Assembly: GCF_049801095.1 (NCBI RefSeq)
Contig: NZ_JBNAGH010000002.1
Location: 434,001 to 498,000 of the forward strand
Source: Dinoroseobacter sp049801095
GTDB lineage: Bacteria > Pseudomonadota > Alphaproteobacteria > Rhodobacterales > Rhodobacteraceae
DNA length: 64,000 nt
Reading direction: 5' to 3'
The stretch's first letter is position 1, and each line of letters opens with the position of its first letter. The notes under the pieces are model-generated. The model was given only the letters and a program-made list of their open reading frames with translations. It ran no database searches and was not told where the DNA came from. This document shows positions 52,014-60,525 of this stretch, piece by piece. Position numbers and translations under genes: made by a program.

Positions 52014-55000
52014 TCTGCTTCTCCCCCGCCTTGTCATAGAAGACCGGATCGACGATCCGCGCCTTGACCTGACCCTGTCCGATCAAACCGACCTCGACGA
52101 TCTCGCCCATCCGCTCCGGCCCGTGCAGCACGAGCCCCATGGCGATGCCCCGCTTCAGGGTCGGCGAGCGATAGGTCGAGGTCACACGACCAATCGTTAC
52201 CCGCTGGCCATTGGCGTTTTTGCCCTCGCCCAGCACATAGGCACCGTCCGGCAGGACCGAGGCATCCAGCGTTTCGAGCCCCACGAGCTTCCAGCGGTTC
52301 GGGTCGGCCATGTGGCTGCGGCTTTGGGCGCGCTTTCCGAGGAAGTCGTCCTTCTTCTTCGAGATCGCCCAGTCGAGCCCCAGATCCTGGGGGATCACGG
52401 TGCCGTCGGTCTCATCACCGATCATGATGAAGCCTTTCTCGGCGCGCAGCACATGGAGCGCTTCGGTCCCGTAGGGTGTCATGCCCATGGGCGCGCCGAT
52501 CTCGAGGATCTTGTCCCAAAGCGTGCGGCCCTGATCGGCGGGCACGGCGATCTCATAGCTGAGCTCCCCGGAGAAGCTGATGCGGTAGACCCGCACCGGG
52601 TGCCCCGCCAGCGTGCCATCGACCCAGCCCATGAAGGGCAGCGCCTCCGCCGAGACATCGAGCCCGCCCAGAGCCTTGAGGACCTGCCGCGCTTGCGGGC
52701 CGACCACGGCGATCTGGGCGAATTGCTCGGTCAGGTTGACCACATGGACCTTGAGGTCCCACCACTCGGTCTGCAGCCACTCTTCCATATGCTGGTGGAT
52801 ATGGTCCGCCCCGCCCGTGGTGGTGTGGCAGAGGAAGCTTTGGTCGTCGAGCCGCGCCACCACGCCGTCATCCATCAGGAAGCCATTGTCGTTGCACATC
52901 AGGCCGTAGCGGCAGCGCCCGGGTTTCAGGCTGCTCATCATGTTGGTGTAGAGCCGGTCGAGGAAAACGCCCGCATCGGGCCCGCGCACCAGCAGTTTGC
53001 CGAGGGTCGAGGCATCAAGGAGGCCGACTGCGTTGCGCGTGGCCAACACCTCGCGCGCCACGGCCTCCTCCTGGGTCTCCCCCGGCTGGAGGTAGCAATA
53101 GGGCCGCCGCCATTGGCCCACAGGCTCCCAATCGGCGCCGTTGGCATCGTTCCAGGCATGCATGGGCGTGCGCCGCAGGGGCTGGAAGATCTCGGCCCGT
53201 GCCTCGCCCGCGATCGCCCCCATGGAGATCGGCGTGTAGGGCGGACGGAAGGTGGTGGTGCCCACATCCGGAATATCCGCGTCCAACGCCCCGGCAAGGA
53301 CCGCGAGGCCGTTGATATTGCTGAGTTTCCCTTGGTCCGTGGCCATGCCGAGCGTGGTGTAGCGCTTGGTATGCTCGACACTCTCGAAACCCTCGCGGGC
53401 GGCGAGTTGGACATCGGAAACCTTCACGTCGTTCTGGTAGTCGAGCCACATCTTGCCGCGTTTTTCGATGCTCGCCCCTTGGGGCATGAGCCAGACCGGC
53501 GCGATCGCGTTCTCCTCCGGGGCGCTGACCTCGGGCACAGGGTGCGGGCGCGCGGAGGACATGTCCTCCGCGCCGACGCGCTGCGCGGCCAGAGCGCCGG
53601 CCTCGGCTGCATCGGTCAGGACCGCCGCCAGGTGGCTGATTCCGGAGGCCGCCCCGGCGGGCAGGACGAAAGGCAAGCCATCGGCGCCAGTGGGCGCCTT
53701 GGCTGGGTCCGGCTTGAAACAGAGCCGCTCGGCATCCCAGGCAAGCTTACCACCGCAATGGGACCAGAGATGCACCACGGGCGACCAGCCGCCGGACATG
53801 GCCACGCAATCACAGGGAATCATTTCCAACGCTGCGCCCTCGCCCGCCTGGAGGCAAGTCGTGACGCCCGTGACCTGGGCCTTGCCCTTGGTGGCCGCGA
53901 TGCCGGTGCCGCAATGGATCGGGACCCCACGCGCGCGTACCGCCTCGGGCAGCGCGCCCGTGGCCTCGTCGCGCGCGTCCAGTACGGCGGGCACCGAAAG
54001 CCCGGCATCAAGCAGGGCAAGCGCCGTGCGGTAAGCGTCATCATTGTTGGTCACAACCACCGTACGATCCCCGGGGCTGATCCCCTGATTGACAGCGTAA
54101 TCCCGCACGGCGGAGGCCAGCATCACGCCAGGCAGGTCATTGCCAGCAAAGGACAAAGGCCGCTCGATCGCGCCTGTCGCGGTGATGATCTGCTTGGTTC
54201 GGATGCGCCAAAGCCGGTGACGTGGCGCATCCGGATCCGGGGCATGGTCCTTGATCCGTTCGTAGGCCAACGCATAGCCATGGTCATAGACCCCGGCCCC
54301 CATGGTCCGGGACTGCAGGGTGACGTTTTCCGCCGCGCGCAACTTGTCGAGCGCGGCTGCGATCCAGGCCTCGGGCGTCTCGCCATCCAGCGTGCCGCCA
54401 TCCACGGGCGCGCGCCCGCCCCAATGGGCGGTCTGTTCAATCAGGGTCACCTGCGCCCCGGTCGCGGCAGCGCTCAGGGCCGCTTGCAGCCCGGCCACGC
54501 CACCCCCGATGATCAAAATATCCGTGTGCCAGTAGAAATGCTCGTAGCGGTCCACATCCCGCTCCGTCGGGGCCGGACCAAGCCCGGCGGAGTGGCGGAT
54601 CACGGGCTCGAAGAGGTGTTTCCACAAGGGGCGCGGGTGGATGAAGGTTTTGTAGTAGAACCCGGCAGGCAGGTATTTCGAGAGCTTGGAGTTGATTGCG
54701 CCCACATCGAATTCGAGACTGGGCCAGTGGTTCTGGCTGCGCGCCTCGAGACCGTCAAAGAGCTCGGTCGTCGTGGCCCGCTGATTGGGCTCCAGCGTTG
54801 CGCCTTTTCCCAATGACATCAGGGCGTTGGGCTCTTCGGCGCCGGAAGCGACCACGCCGCGGGGGCGGTGGTATTTGAAAGACCGGCCCATGAGCGTCTG
54901 GCCTGCGCCCAGCAGGGCCGAGGCGAGCGTGTCGCCCACATAGCCACGCAGGCGCTTGCCGTTGAAGGTAAATTCGAGCGGAGCGGCGCGGTCGATCAGG

Positions 55001-55029
55001 CGGCCGCCTGTGGCGAGACGTGTGCTCAT
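52006..55029 (-). CDS. soxA: Sarcosine oxidase alpha subunit
   Basis: A 1007-residue subunit. It has an N-terminal ferredoxin-like part (LEFTFNGKRLRGYVGDTLAS, residues 18-37), the NAD-binding ILIIGGGVAGLQAALSAA near 170, and a C-terminal glycine-cleavage T-type domain (about 620-1000) that takes the methylene group to tetrahydrofolate. With SoxB, D and G it oxidises sarcosine to glycine, formaldehyde or methylene-THF and peroxide. Length is normal. Confidence 0.97.
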   Translation of the reverse strand: MSTRLATGGRLIDRAAPLEFTFNGKRLRGYVGDTLASALLGAGQTLMGRSFKYHRPRGVVASGAEEPNALMSLGKGATLEPNQRATTTELFDGLEARSQNHWPSLEFDVGAINSKLSKYLPAGFYYKTFIHPRPLWKHLFEPVIRHSAGLGPAPTERDVDRYEHFYWHTDILIIGGGVAGLQAALSAAATGAQVTLIEQTAHWGGRAPVDGGTLDGETPEAWIAAALDKLRAAENVTLQSRTMGAGVYDHGYALAYERIKDHAPDPDAPRHRLWRIRTKQIITATGAIERPLSFAGNDLPGVMLASAVRDYAVNQGISPGDRTVVVTNNDDAYRTALALLDAGLSVPAVLDARDEATGALPEAVRARGVPIHCGTGIAATKGKAQVTGVTTCLQAGEGAALEMIPCDCVAMSGGWSPVVHLWSHCGGKLAWDAERLCFKPDPAKAPTGADGLPFVLPAGAASGISHLAAVLTDAAEAGALAAQRVGAEDMSSARPHPVPEVSAPEENAIAPVWLMPQGASIEKRGKMWLDYQNDVKVSDVQLAAREGFESVEHTKRYTTLGMATDQGKLSNINGLAVLAGALDADIPDVGTTTFRPPYTPISMGAIAGEARAEIFQPLRRTPMHAWNDANGADWEPVGQWRRPYCYLQPGETQEEAVAREVLATRNAVGLLDASTLGKLLVRGPDAGVFLDRLYTNMMSSLKPGRCRYGLMCNDNGFLMDDGVVARLDDQSFLCHTTTGGADHIHQHMEEWLQTEWWDLKVHVVNLTEQFAQIAVVGPQARQVLKALGGLDVSAEALPFMGWVDGTLAGHPVRVYRISFSGELSYEIAVPADQGRTLWDKILEIGAPMGMTPYGTEALHVLRAEKGFIMIGDETDGTVIPQDLGLDWAISKKKDDFLGKRAQSRSHMADPNRWKLVGLETLDASVLPDGAYVLGEGKNANGQRVTIGRVTSTYRSPTLKRGIAMGLVLHGPERMGEIVEVGLIGQGQVKARIVDPVFYDKAGEKQNV

Positions 55030-55099
55030 GATGCGGATCCTGCGCCGGTGGAGAGAGTCGGGTTATGAGTATTTTTGGAACAATGAAGACGGGGATTGG

Positions 55100-55423
55100 T
55101 CACGAACTCGGGCTCCAATCGGGGCGGCGGGCGCGGATGGCGTCGAGGATTTCCTGAGGCGGTTCAGCGACTTGCGCGGAATAGGTGCCGAACACCTCGA
55201 GGGTCACGGTGCAGCGGGCCGCGTGGAACCACTTCCCGCAGCCATAGGCATGGCGCCAGCGTTCGAAATGGACGCCTTTGGGGTTGTCGCGATGGAAGAG
55301 ATAGGTCTCGACGGCGGCGTCATCGGCCTCGGGCCCGGCGCGGGAGATATGCGCCTGTCCGCCCGGGGCGAGCTCGGTTTCCTCGACGGTGAGGCCACAA
55401 TTGGGGCAGGTCAAAAGGAGCAT
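55100..55423 (-). CDS. soxD: Sarcosine oxidase delta subunit
   Basis: A 107-residue SoxD with the zinc-like cysteines of TCPNCGLTVEETE at its N-terminus and YGCGKWFHAARCTVTLEVFG near the middle. It lies 70 bp upstream of soxA. An array of 11-bp repeats begins 41 bp upstream of its start, and soxB is 1.8 kb away instead of adjacent. Confidence 0.95.
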   Translation of the reverse strand: MLLLTCPNCGLTVEETELAPGGQAHISRAGPEADDAAVETYLFHRDNPKGVHFERWRHAYGCGKWFHAARCTVTLEVFGTYSAQVAEPPQEILDAIRARRPDWSPSS

Positions 55424-55464
55424 GGGACCTCCAGAGAACGGGGCGGAAAACGGGTCAGGCAGGG

Positions 55465-55519
55465 CGTCGGCGCCCCGTCGGACAGGTGTCGGACAAGTGT
55501 CGGGCAAGTGTCGGGCACG
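55465..55519. repeat. 11-bp tandem repeat array, five units (site 2)
   Basis: Five head-to-tail 11-mers: CGTCGGCGCCC, CGTCGGACAGG, TGTCGGACAAG, TGTCGGGCAAG, TGTCGGGCACG. The last four parallel the four units at 8135-8178, in the same order. The array ends 62 bp before the unknown gene stop at 55581 and begins 41 bp upstream of the soxD start. Confidence 0.8.
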
Positions 55520-55580
55520 GGCGCGCGCTGGGGTAACGCCCCGGTAAGGATCAGGCGGCGGCGCGCGCGAGAGAGAGCGG

Positions 55581-56009
55581 TCATCGCAGGGCCTCCACCG
55601 CGAGGTCGCCAAAGCCCCATTGCAGGGTGGCGACGGAGAGCAGCCCGGTATTGCCCGAGTTGATCGCCTCGGCCTTGCGGCGCAGACGGGTGAAAGCGGA
55701 TTCCTCATCGAGGAAGTCGAGCGTGTAGCCCTCGTTCGGCAGGTCCTCGGGTTTGGTGCCCGAGGCGATGGCCTCAAACCGCAGCCCGTATTCGTGGAGC
55801 ATCGCCTCCACCGCGCGTTGGCGGGTGAGCTCGATCTGGGTGAGCCGGTCGGTAAAGAAGAGGATGGCAGCGGCGACGCCGAGGGCGCCGAAGCGCTGAA
55901 AGAGCTCCGGATGGCCGGAGGTCAGGCTGAGCAGGCTGCCGAGGAGATAGACCGCGAGGCCAAGCACTGCGACGGCACGCGGCAGCCGATTGCGCAAATG
56001 GGTGATCAT
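55581..56009 (-). CDS. Unknown membrane protein inserted in the sox operon
   Basis: A 142-residue protein with two N-terminal hydrophobic segments (AVAVLGLAVYLLGSLLSL and FGALGVAAAILFF) and a helical, charged C-terminus. Family not recognised. Same orientation as the sox genes, between soxB and soxD, so likely transcribed with them. Confidence 0.72.
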   Translation of the reverse strand: MITHLRNRLPRAVAVLGLAVYLLGSLLSLTSGHPELFQRFGALGVAAAILFFTDRLTQIELTRQRAVEAMLHEYGLRFEAIASGTKPEDLPNEGYTLDFLDEESAFTRLRRKAEAINSGNTGLLSVATLQWGFGDLAVEALR

Positions 56010-56093
56010 GGCCGCCCCCCTGCCCGAGCCGGGGCGTTGGCGGCGACTGGCACATCCCCGAAGGGATGCGCCGCGGGTGACGGTGCGTGTGGG

Positions 56094-56339
56094 TTACTGC
56101 GGTGCGACGGGCGATTGCCCAGGCACATCCGGAGCGATCGGCGCGTCCGGCACAGCTGCGGGTGCCGGTGTGCCATCGGGTCCGATGGCCGGGCCCGGCT
56201 CGCTGCCCGCGAAGAAGAGGATGCTGAAGATGAGCAACAAGACGATGCCCAGCACCCAGAAGATGGCCTTGCTGCCCCCGCCGGGCGCGCGCCCGACCGC
56301 GTGACGTGCAGATGTGGTTCGGTTTTCGTAGTCTGACAT
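56094..56339 (-). CDS. Small single-pass membrane protein inserted in the sox operon
   Basis: An 81-residue protein: basic N-terminus, one helix (AIFWVLGIVLLLIFSILFFA, residues about 25-45) and an alanine/proline-rich acidic periplasmic tail. Start ATG 56339 with GGAGG well placed. Unknown function; tail resembles flexible linkers of small envelope proteins. Confidence 0.72.
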   Translation of the reverse strand: MSDYENRTTSARHAVGRAPGGGSKAIFWVLGIVLLLIFSILFFAGSEPGPAIGPDGTPAPAAVPDAPIAPDVPGQSPVAPQ

Positions 56340-56549
56340 GAACTGTCCTCCACTATGAGAGGACAGATCTGGGGGAGCCGGGGCGGCCAAACAACCTGAG
56401 CGGAAATCCCCGGTCGGTTTGGGCTGGAGTCTGCGAAAACGCCTGTTGCAGGTCGGCCAAGCTTTGCCAAACCCTGCCACCCACAGCACAAGGTGAGGGA
56501 TGGCATCGCGGTTTGCAGGACCAGATTGCGACGTTTTCTGATTGGGGTT
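56340..56549. other. No gene seen
   Basis: A 210-bp gap in the inserted cassette; no frame with a ribosome site. Confidence 0.5.
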
Positions 56550-57269
56550 CTAAACTGCATCGTAATCAAGCACCGGGAAGGCATCGCCAAAAAACATGCG
56601 GGCTTCTTCCGAGAACGCCAGACGGACCATGTCAGCCCGTTCTTGTTCTCGCTGCAGTGCCAGGATAATCGTCTTCAACAATTCGTCGGCTTCGGCCAGC
56701 ATCAGCTTTCCCGCTTGTGCGGATTGCCCGGTCAAAACGGCCTTGGCGCCTTCGCCGAAGCGAAAATCCTTATACTCAGCCTCGCTACGCATAAGCTGCG
56801 TCAACTCACTTCGAAGAGCGTTGTAACGCCGCAAAGACACGCGGTTTGTATCAAAGTTGCGTTGGAATAAGTGGATCTGATGAAGAAGATCTATGCGGTC
56901 TGCGCGGGCGAGAAAGGAAATCTCACGCGAAAGCACCGGTTCGCCATGAAAGTCATCGTAAAAAATTACGCCAACATCTTCCGTCAAGGAGCGACGACCG
57001 TCGTTCTTTTGCTCGGCCTCTTTAAGTTGCAGGGCTATGTGATCATAGAGCGAGCTGGTTTCGTTGGCCATGCTGAAGAGCTTTAAAAGCGCGGAAAACG
57101 CGTATTCGGCGTCTCGACGATTGTCCTGTTCAACTCGCAGCGTCCGTTCATTCTTAAGGGTTTGTTTGAGTGTTGTGCGCGTTGCCGCCATGGTAAAAAG
57201 ACCCCCGATACCGGCAGCACCCAGCGCAATAACAGCGCTCCACCAATCGACGATGAACGCTCCAGCCAT
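56550..57269 (-). CDS. Unknown coiled-coil membrane protein coupled to soxB
   Basis: A 239-residue protein with one N-terminal helix (DWWSAVIALGAAGIGGLFTM) followed by a long alpha-helical, charged region (TLKQTLKNERTLRVEQDNRR). Its ATG shares a base with the soxB stop (TGATG), so it is translationally coupled to a sarcosine oxidase subunit. Base composition is clearly lower in GC than sox genes, suggesting transfer. Family not recognised; topology resembles small restriction or phage-related membrane proteins, but no motif proves it. Confidence 0.72.
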   Translation of the reverse strand: MAGAFIVDWWSAVIALGAAGIGGLFTMAATRTTLKQTLKNERTLRVEQDNRRDAEYAFSALLKLFSMANETSSLYDHIALQLKEAEQKNDGRRSLTEDVGVIFYDDFHGEPVLSREISFLARADRIDLLHQIHLFQRNFDTNRVSLRRYNALRSELTQLMRSEAEYKDFRFGEGAKAVLTGQSAQAGKLMLAEADELLKTIILALQREQERADMVRLAFSEEARMFFGDAFPVLDYDAV

Positions 57270-58516
57270 CAATGCGCCACCCCTGCCGCGACGCTCTCGT
57301 CGATGAAGCGGCCTTCGCGGAAGCGGTTGAGGCCGAACTCGGCGGCAAGCGGGCCGGGCTCTCCGTTCGCGATCATCTCGGCGGTGGCCCAGCCGGAGCC
57401 GGGGATCGCCTTGAACCCGCCCGTACCCCAGCCGCAATTGATGAAACACCCACCGAGCGGGGTTTTCGAGATGATCGGGGACCGGTCGCCGGTCATGTCC
57501 ACGATCCCGCCCCATTGGCGCAGCATCTTGAGGCGCGAGAGCATGGGGAAGGTCTCGATCAGGGCGCGGACCGTCTCTTCGATATGCTGGAAGGAGCCGC
57601 GCTGGGTGTAGTTGTTATACCCGTCAGCACCCCCGCCAATCACCATCTCGCCCTTGTCGGACTGGCTCATATAGCCGTGGACGGTGTTGGCCATGACGAC
57701 CACATCCATGCAGGGCTTGATCGGCTCGGAGACGAGCGCCTGGAGCGCCACGCTTTCCACCGGCAGGCGGAAGCCCGCCATCTCGGCCAGCACGCCGGAA
57801 TGGCCCGCCACGACGATGCCGAGCTTGGAGCAGCCGATCTCGCCGCGATTGGTCTCGACCCCGGTGACCTGGCCGTTCTCGGAGCGGATCGCGGTGACTT
57901 CCGTCTTTTGCAGGATATGCATACCCATATCCGAGCAGGCCCGCGCATAGCCCCAGGCCACCGCGTCGTGGCGCGCCGTGCCGCCCCGGGGCTGCCAGAG
58001 GGCGCCGAGCACCGGGTAGCGCGGCCCGGTGATGTCGATGATCGGGCAGAGCTTCTTGACGCGCTCGGGGCCGACGAATTCGGTGGCAACCCCTTGCAGT
58101 TCGTTGGCCTGGGCCGTGCGCAGGTAGCCGCGGACCTCGTGATGGGTCTGGGCGAGCATCAGCACGCCGCGGGGGCTGAACATGACGTTGTAGTTGAGGT
58201 CCTGAGAGAGCGTCTCGTAGAGGCTGCGGGCCTTTTCGTAGATCGCGGCCGAGGGGTCCTGCAGGTAGTTCGAGCGGATGATCGTGGTGTTGCGGCCCGT
58301 ATTGCCGCCGCCGAGCCAGCCTTTCTCGATCACGGCCACATTGGTGATGCCGTGGTTCTTGCCCAGATGGTAGGCGGTGGCGAGGCCGTGCCCCCCTGCC
58401 CCGACGATGACCACGTCATACTGCTTGCGCGGCTCCGGGGCGGCCCAGGCGCGCTCCCACCCCTGGTGGTAGCGGACAGCTTCGCGGACGATGGCAAAAG
58501 CGGAATAGCGTTTCAT
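57269..58516 (-). CDS. soxB: Sarcosine oxidase beta subunit
   Basis: A 415-residue flavoprotein: FAD motif DVVIVGAGGHGLATAYHLG near residue 35, and the probable covalent-FMN histidine in GGTARHDAVAWGYARA near 175. It oxidises sarcosine. Start ATG 58516. First gene of the operon; an inverted repeat TGTCG-N5-CGACA lies 70 bp upstream. soxD follows only after three unrelated genes. Confidence 0.97.
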   Translation of the reverse strand: MKRYSAFAIVREAVRYHQGWERAWAAPEPRKQYDVVIVGAGGHGLATAYHLGKNHGITNVAVIEKGWLGGGNTGRNTTIIRSNYLQDPSAAIYEKARSLYETLSQDLNYNVMFSPRGVLMLAQTHHEVRGYLRTAQANELQGVATEFVGPERVKKLCPIIDITGPRYPVLGALWQPRGGTARHDAVAWGYARACSDMGMHILQKTEVTAIRSENGQVTGVETNRGEIGCSKLGIVVAGHSGVLAEMAGFRLPVESVALQALVSEPIKPCMDVVVMANTVHGYMSQSDKGEMVIGGGADGYNNYTQRGSFQHIEETVRALIETFPMLSRLKMLRQWGGIVDMTGDRSPIISKTPLGGCFINCGWGTGGFKAIPGSGWATAEMIANGEPGPLAAEFGLNRFREGRFIDESVAAGVAH

Positions 58517-58585
58517 GCGGGCTCCTTGGTCGTGCCATTTGTGGCAAGTGTCGGGGCGTTTGCCAAAACCAAATCCGCCGCATTC

Positions 58586-58600
58586 TGTCGGTTTGCGACA
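58586..58600. promoter_or_regulatory. Operator candidate upstream of soxB
   Basis: Perfect inverted repeat TGTCG-N5-CGACA, 70 bp before the soxB start and 110 bp before the divergent lipoprotein gene. Half-site TGTCG also recurs in the nearby copies TGTCGGGGCG (58549) and in the 11-bp arrays. Confidence 0.5.
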
Positions 58601-58709
58601 TTGGGGGGGATCTGGCCGGGCATGGGGCGCGTAGGCGGGGTCCAAAGGGCCTATCGGTTCGCGGCGCTCACAGCTACGATCGCCGCATTTCTCAGATCAA
58701 GGTCCCCGC

Positions 58710-59498
58710 GTGAAACAGGTATTTTCTTTGTCCCTGGCCCTGATGGCTCTCAGCGCCTGCGTGACCCCGAGCTTGAGCCCGTCTTCGCAGGTGGAGGCCG
58801 CGGCGCAGCGCAGCGCCTACGCCCAGGCGGCGGAGACACCGGTGGTCGAGGGCATCATCGCCTCCGGCGACGTGGCGATCCTCAAGCAGCTGCAGCCCGG
58901 GGCCACGCCCGCACAGAGCTCGGCGCGGGAGCTCAGCCTGGCGCTCCCGTCGAGTTGCGGCAGCTTCGCTTCGGCCTGCAGCTTTGTGGATGGGGGAACG
59001 CCCATAGAGTGCAGCTGGTTCGGGGATGGCCGCACGCAGCGGGTGCTCGAATGCCAGTTCGATGCCCTTGACGGAAGCCGTAAGAGCCTGACGTTTCTGC
59101 CAAACGGTCAATACACACAGGATCTCGCCACGGTTTCGGCCAGCGCGCTGATCGACCCTCAAGCGGGCGGGCAAAGCGCGTTTCGCGCCGGGATCTGGTA
59201 TCAGACCGATGCCCAGGCCCGTGCCCGGCAATCGGTCTGGGAGGAGATGGTACGCATCTACACGGCACAGAAGGGTGCGCAGCTCTCCCGCCAAGCCGCA
59301 GAGCAGCGGCGCGCCAACCAGCAACTCACCGCGGATGCGACCGCGCTGCTGACGGGCATCGCCGCGGGGCTCTCAACGCCCACCACCGGCGGTCAGAGCA
59401 CGGGGTTGCGCCCGGGATGCGACTGCCCAACCGGCAACACCAATGATTGCTCGGACGAGTTGTCGGGCCTTCAGCCCATCGAAGAATACTGCCGATAG
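58710..59498 (+). CDS. Hypothetical lipoprotein, divergent from soxB
   Basis: A 262-residue lipoprotein: signal peptide MKQVFSLSLALMALSAC with lipobox LSAC (Cys17). A cysteine-rich tail (RPGCDCPTGNTNDCSDELSG, the first part: GCDCPTGNTNDC) may form disulfides in the periplasm. Family not recognised. GTG/ATG choice: ATG 58710 is the only start giving a signal peptide. Confidence 0.78.
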   Translation: MKQVFSLSLALMALSACVTPSLSPSSQVEAAAQRSAYAQAAETPVVEGIIASGDVAILKQLQPGATPAQSSARELSLALPSSCGSFASACSFVDGGTPIECSWFGDGRTQRVLECQFDALDGSRKSLTFLPNGQYTQDLATVSASALIDPQAGGQSAFRAGIWYQTDAQARARQSVWEEMVRIYTAQKGAQLSRQAAEQRRANQQLTADATALLTGIAAGLSTPTTGGQSTGLRPGCDCPTGNTNDCSDELSGLQPIEEYCR

Positions 59499-59604
59499 CG
59501 GTGCACCCGCATTCGGGGCCGTCGTACGGAGTTTCGTTGCAGGGTTTCGTTATGGGCCTTCGTTCTGGGCTTTCGTTTGGGGCGCCCGCGGGATATGGGG
59601 CCAT

Positions 59605-60099
59605 ATGAGCGATCTGATCTTCGATGATTTGGCGGCATTTCGCGCCGTATTGCCCCAGGGGCGGCCTCTGGTCGGGCTGGATCTCGGGACGGCGACCATT
59701 GGCGTGGCCCTGTCGGATCGGCTCTGGTCCGTGGCGACGCCGCTGGAGACGATCAAGCGTAAGAAGTTCGGTCTGGATGCGACCAAGCTCGAAGCCATCC
59801 TGACCGCGCGCGAAGTGGGCGGAATCGTGCTTGGCCTGCCGCGCAACATGGACGGCTCCGAGGGGCCGCGGGCGCAATCCACCCGCGCCTTCGCCCGGAA
59901 CTTCGCGGCACGTTGTCCCTTGCCGATCGGGTTCTGGGACGAGCGCCTCTCGACCGTGGCCGCCGAGCGCGCGCTTCTGGAGGCGGACACCTCGCGGGCC
60001 AAACGGGCGGATGTGATCGACCACGTGGCCGCGGGCTACATCTTGCAAGGGGTGCTCGACCGGTTCGGGCACATGATCGGAGAGGACGCCGATGAGTGA
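59605..60099 (+). CDS. ruvX: Holliday junction resolvase-like RuvX (YqgF)
   Basis: A 164-residue RuvX: RNase H-fold with GLDLGTATIGVALSD (first catalytic Asp), IVLGLPRNMDGSEGPRAQ, FWDERLSTVAAE and the last Asp in DVIDHVAAGYIL. It is involved in rRNA processing in bacteria. Start ATG 59605. Overlaps the DUF1289 start by 8 bases. Confidence 0.95.
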   Translation: MSDLIFDDLAAFRAVLPQGRPLVGLDLGTATIGVALSDRLWSVATPLETIKRKKFGLDATKLEAILTAREVGGIVLGLPRNMDGSEGPRAQSTRAFARNFAARCPLPIGFWDERLSTVAAERALLEADTSRAKRADVIDHVAAGYILQGVLDRFGHMIGEDADE

Positions 60100-60328
60100 C
60101 GAGGTCTGGAAGCGCGCAGAGATCGAAAGCCCCTGCGTGAAGATCTGCGTGATCCACCCGGAGAGCCGCCTCTGCACGGGCTGCCTGCGCACGATCGACG
60201 AGATCGGATCCTGGTCCCGGATGAGCCGCGCGGAACGGCGCGAGATCATGGACACCCTGGAAGACCGCCGCCCCCAACTCGCCAAACGCCGCGGCGGCCG
60301 CGCAGCCCGGATCGCGCCGAAGCTTTAG
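60092..60328 (+). CDS. DUF1289 family protein
   Basis: A 78-residue DUF1289 protein with the cysteine set of SPCVKICVIHPESRLCTGCLRT, four cysteines that may bind iron-sulfur or zinc. Common beside unrelated genes in alphaproteobacteria. Its 8-base overlap with ruvX suggests coupled translation. Confidence 0.9.
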   Translation: MSDEVWKRAEIESPCVKICVIHPESRLCTGCLRTIDEIGSWSRMSRAERREIMDTLEDRRPQLAKRRGGRAARIAPKL

Positions 60329-60525
60329 ATCGTCATCGCGCCGGGCGGACAATCCTGCATTCCGCGCGAGATTGCCGCAATTCGCTGGCATAGTTAATCA
60401 ACCAGCTGCGACAAATCGAAAATCTTGTCATATCGCAATTTGTTGCGGGGCATGCCGTGCTACCACAGTGGCGTCACCTAGGGTCGACTTCGATTCCCTA
60501 TGGCCGCGTTGCAAAAGGATATCGT
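60329..60525. other. Leader region of the surface-lipoprotein locus
   Basis: A 197-bp gap with lower GC than upstream sequence and AAAAGG ahead of the lipoprotein ATG. No gene; probably contains the locus promoter. Confidence 0.5.

Noticed and set aside
52123..54816. 897-codon plus-strand open frame
   Set aside because: Antisense shadow of soxA, histidine- and glycine-rich, no start signal.
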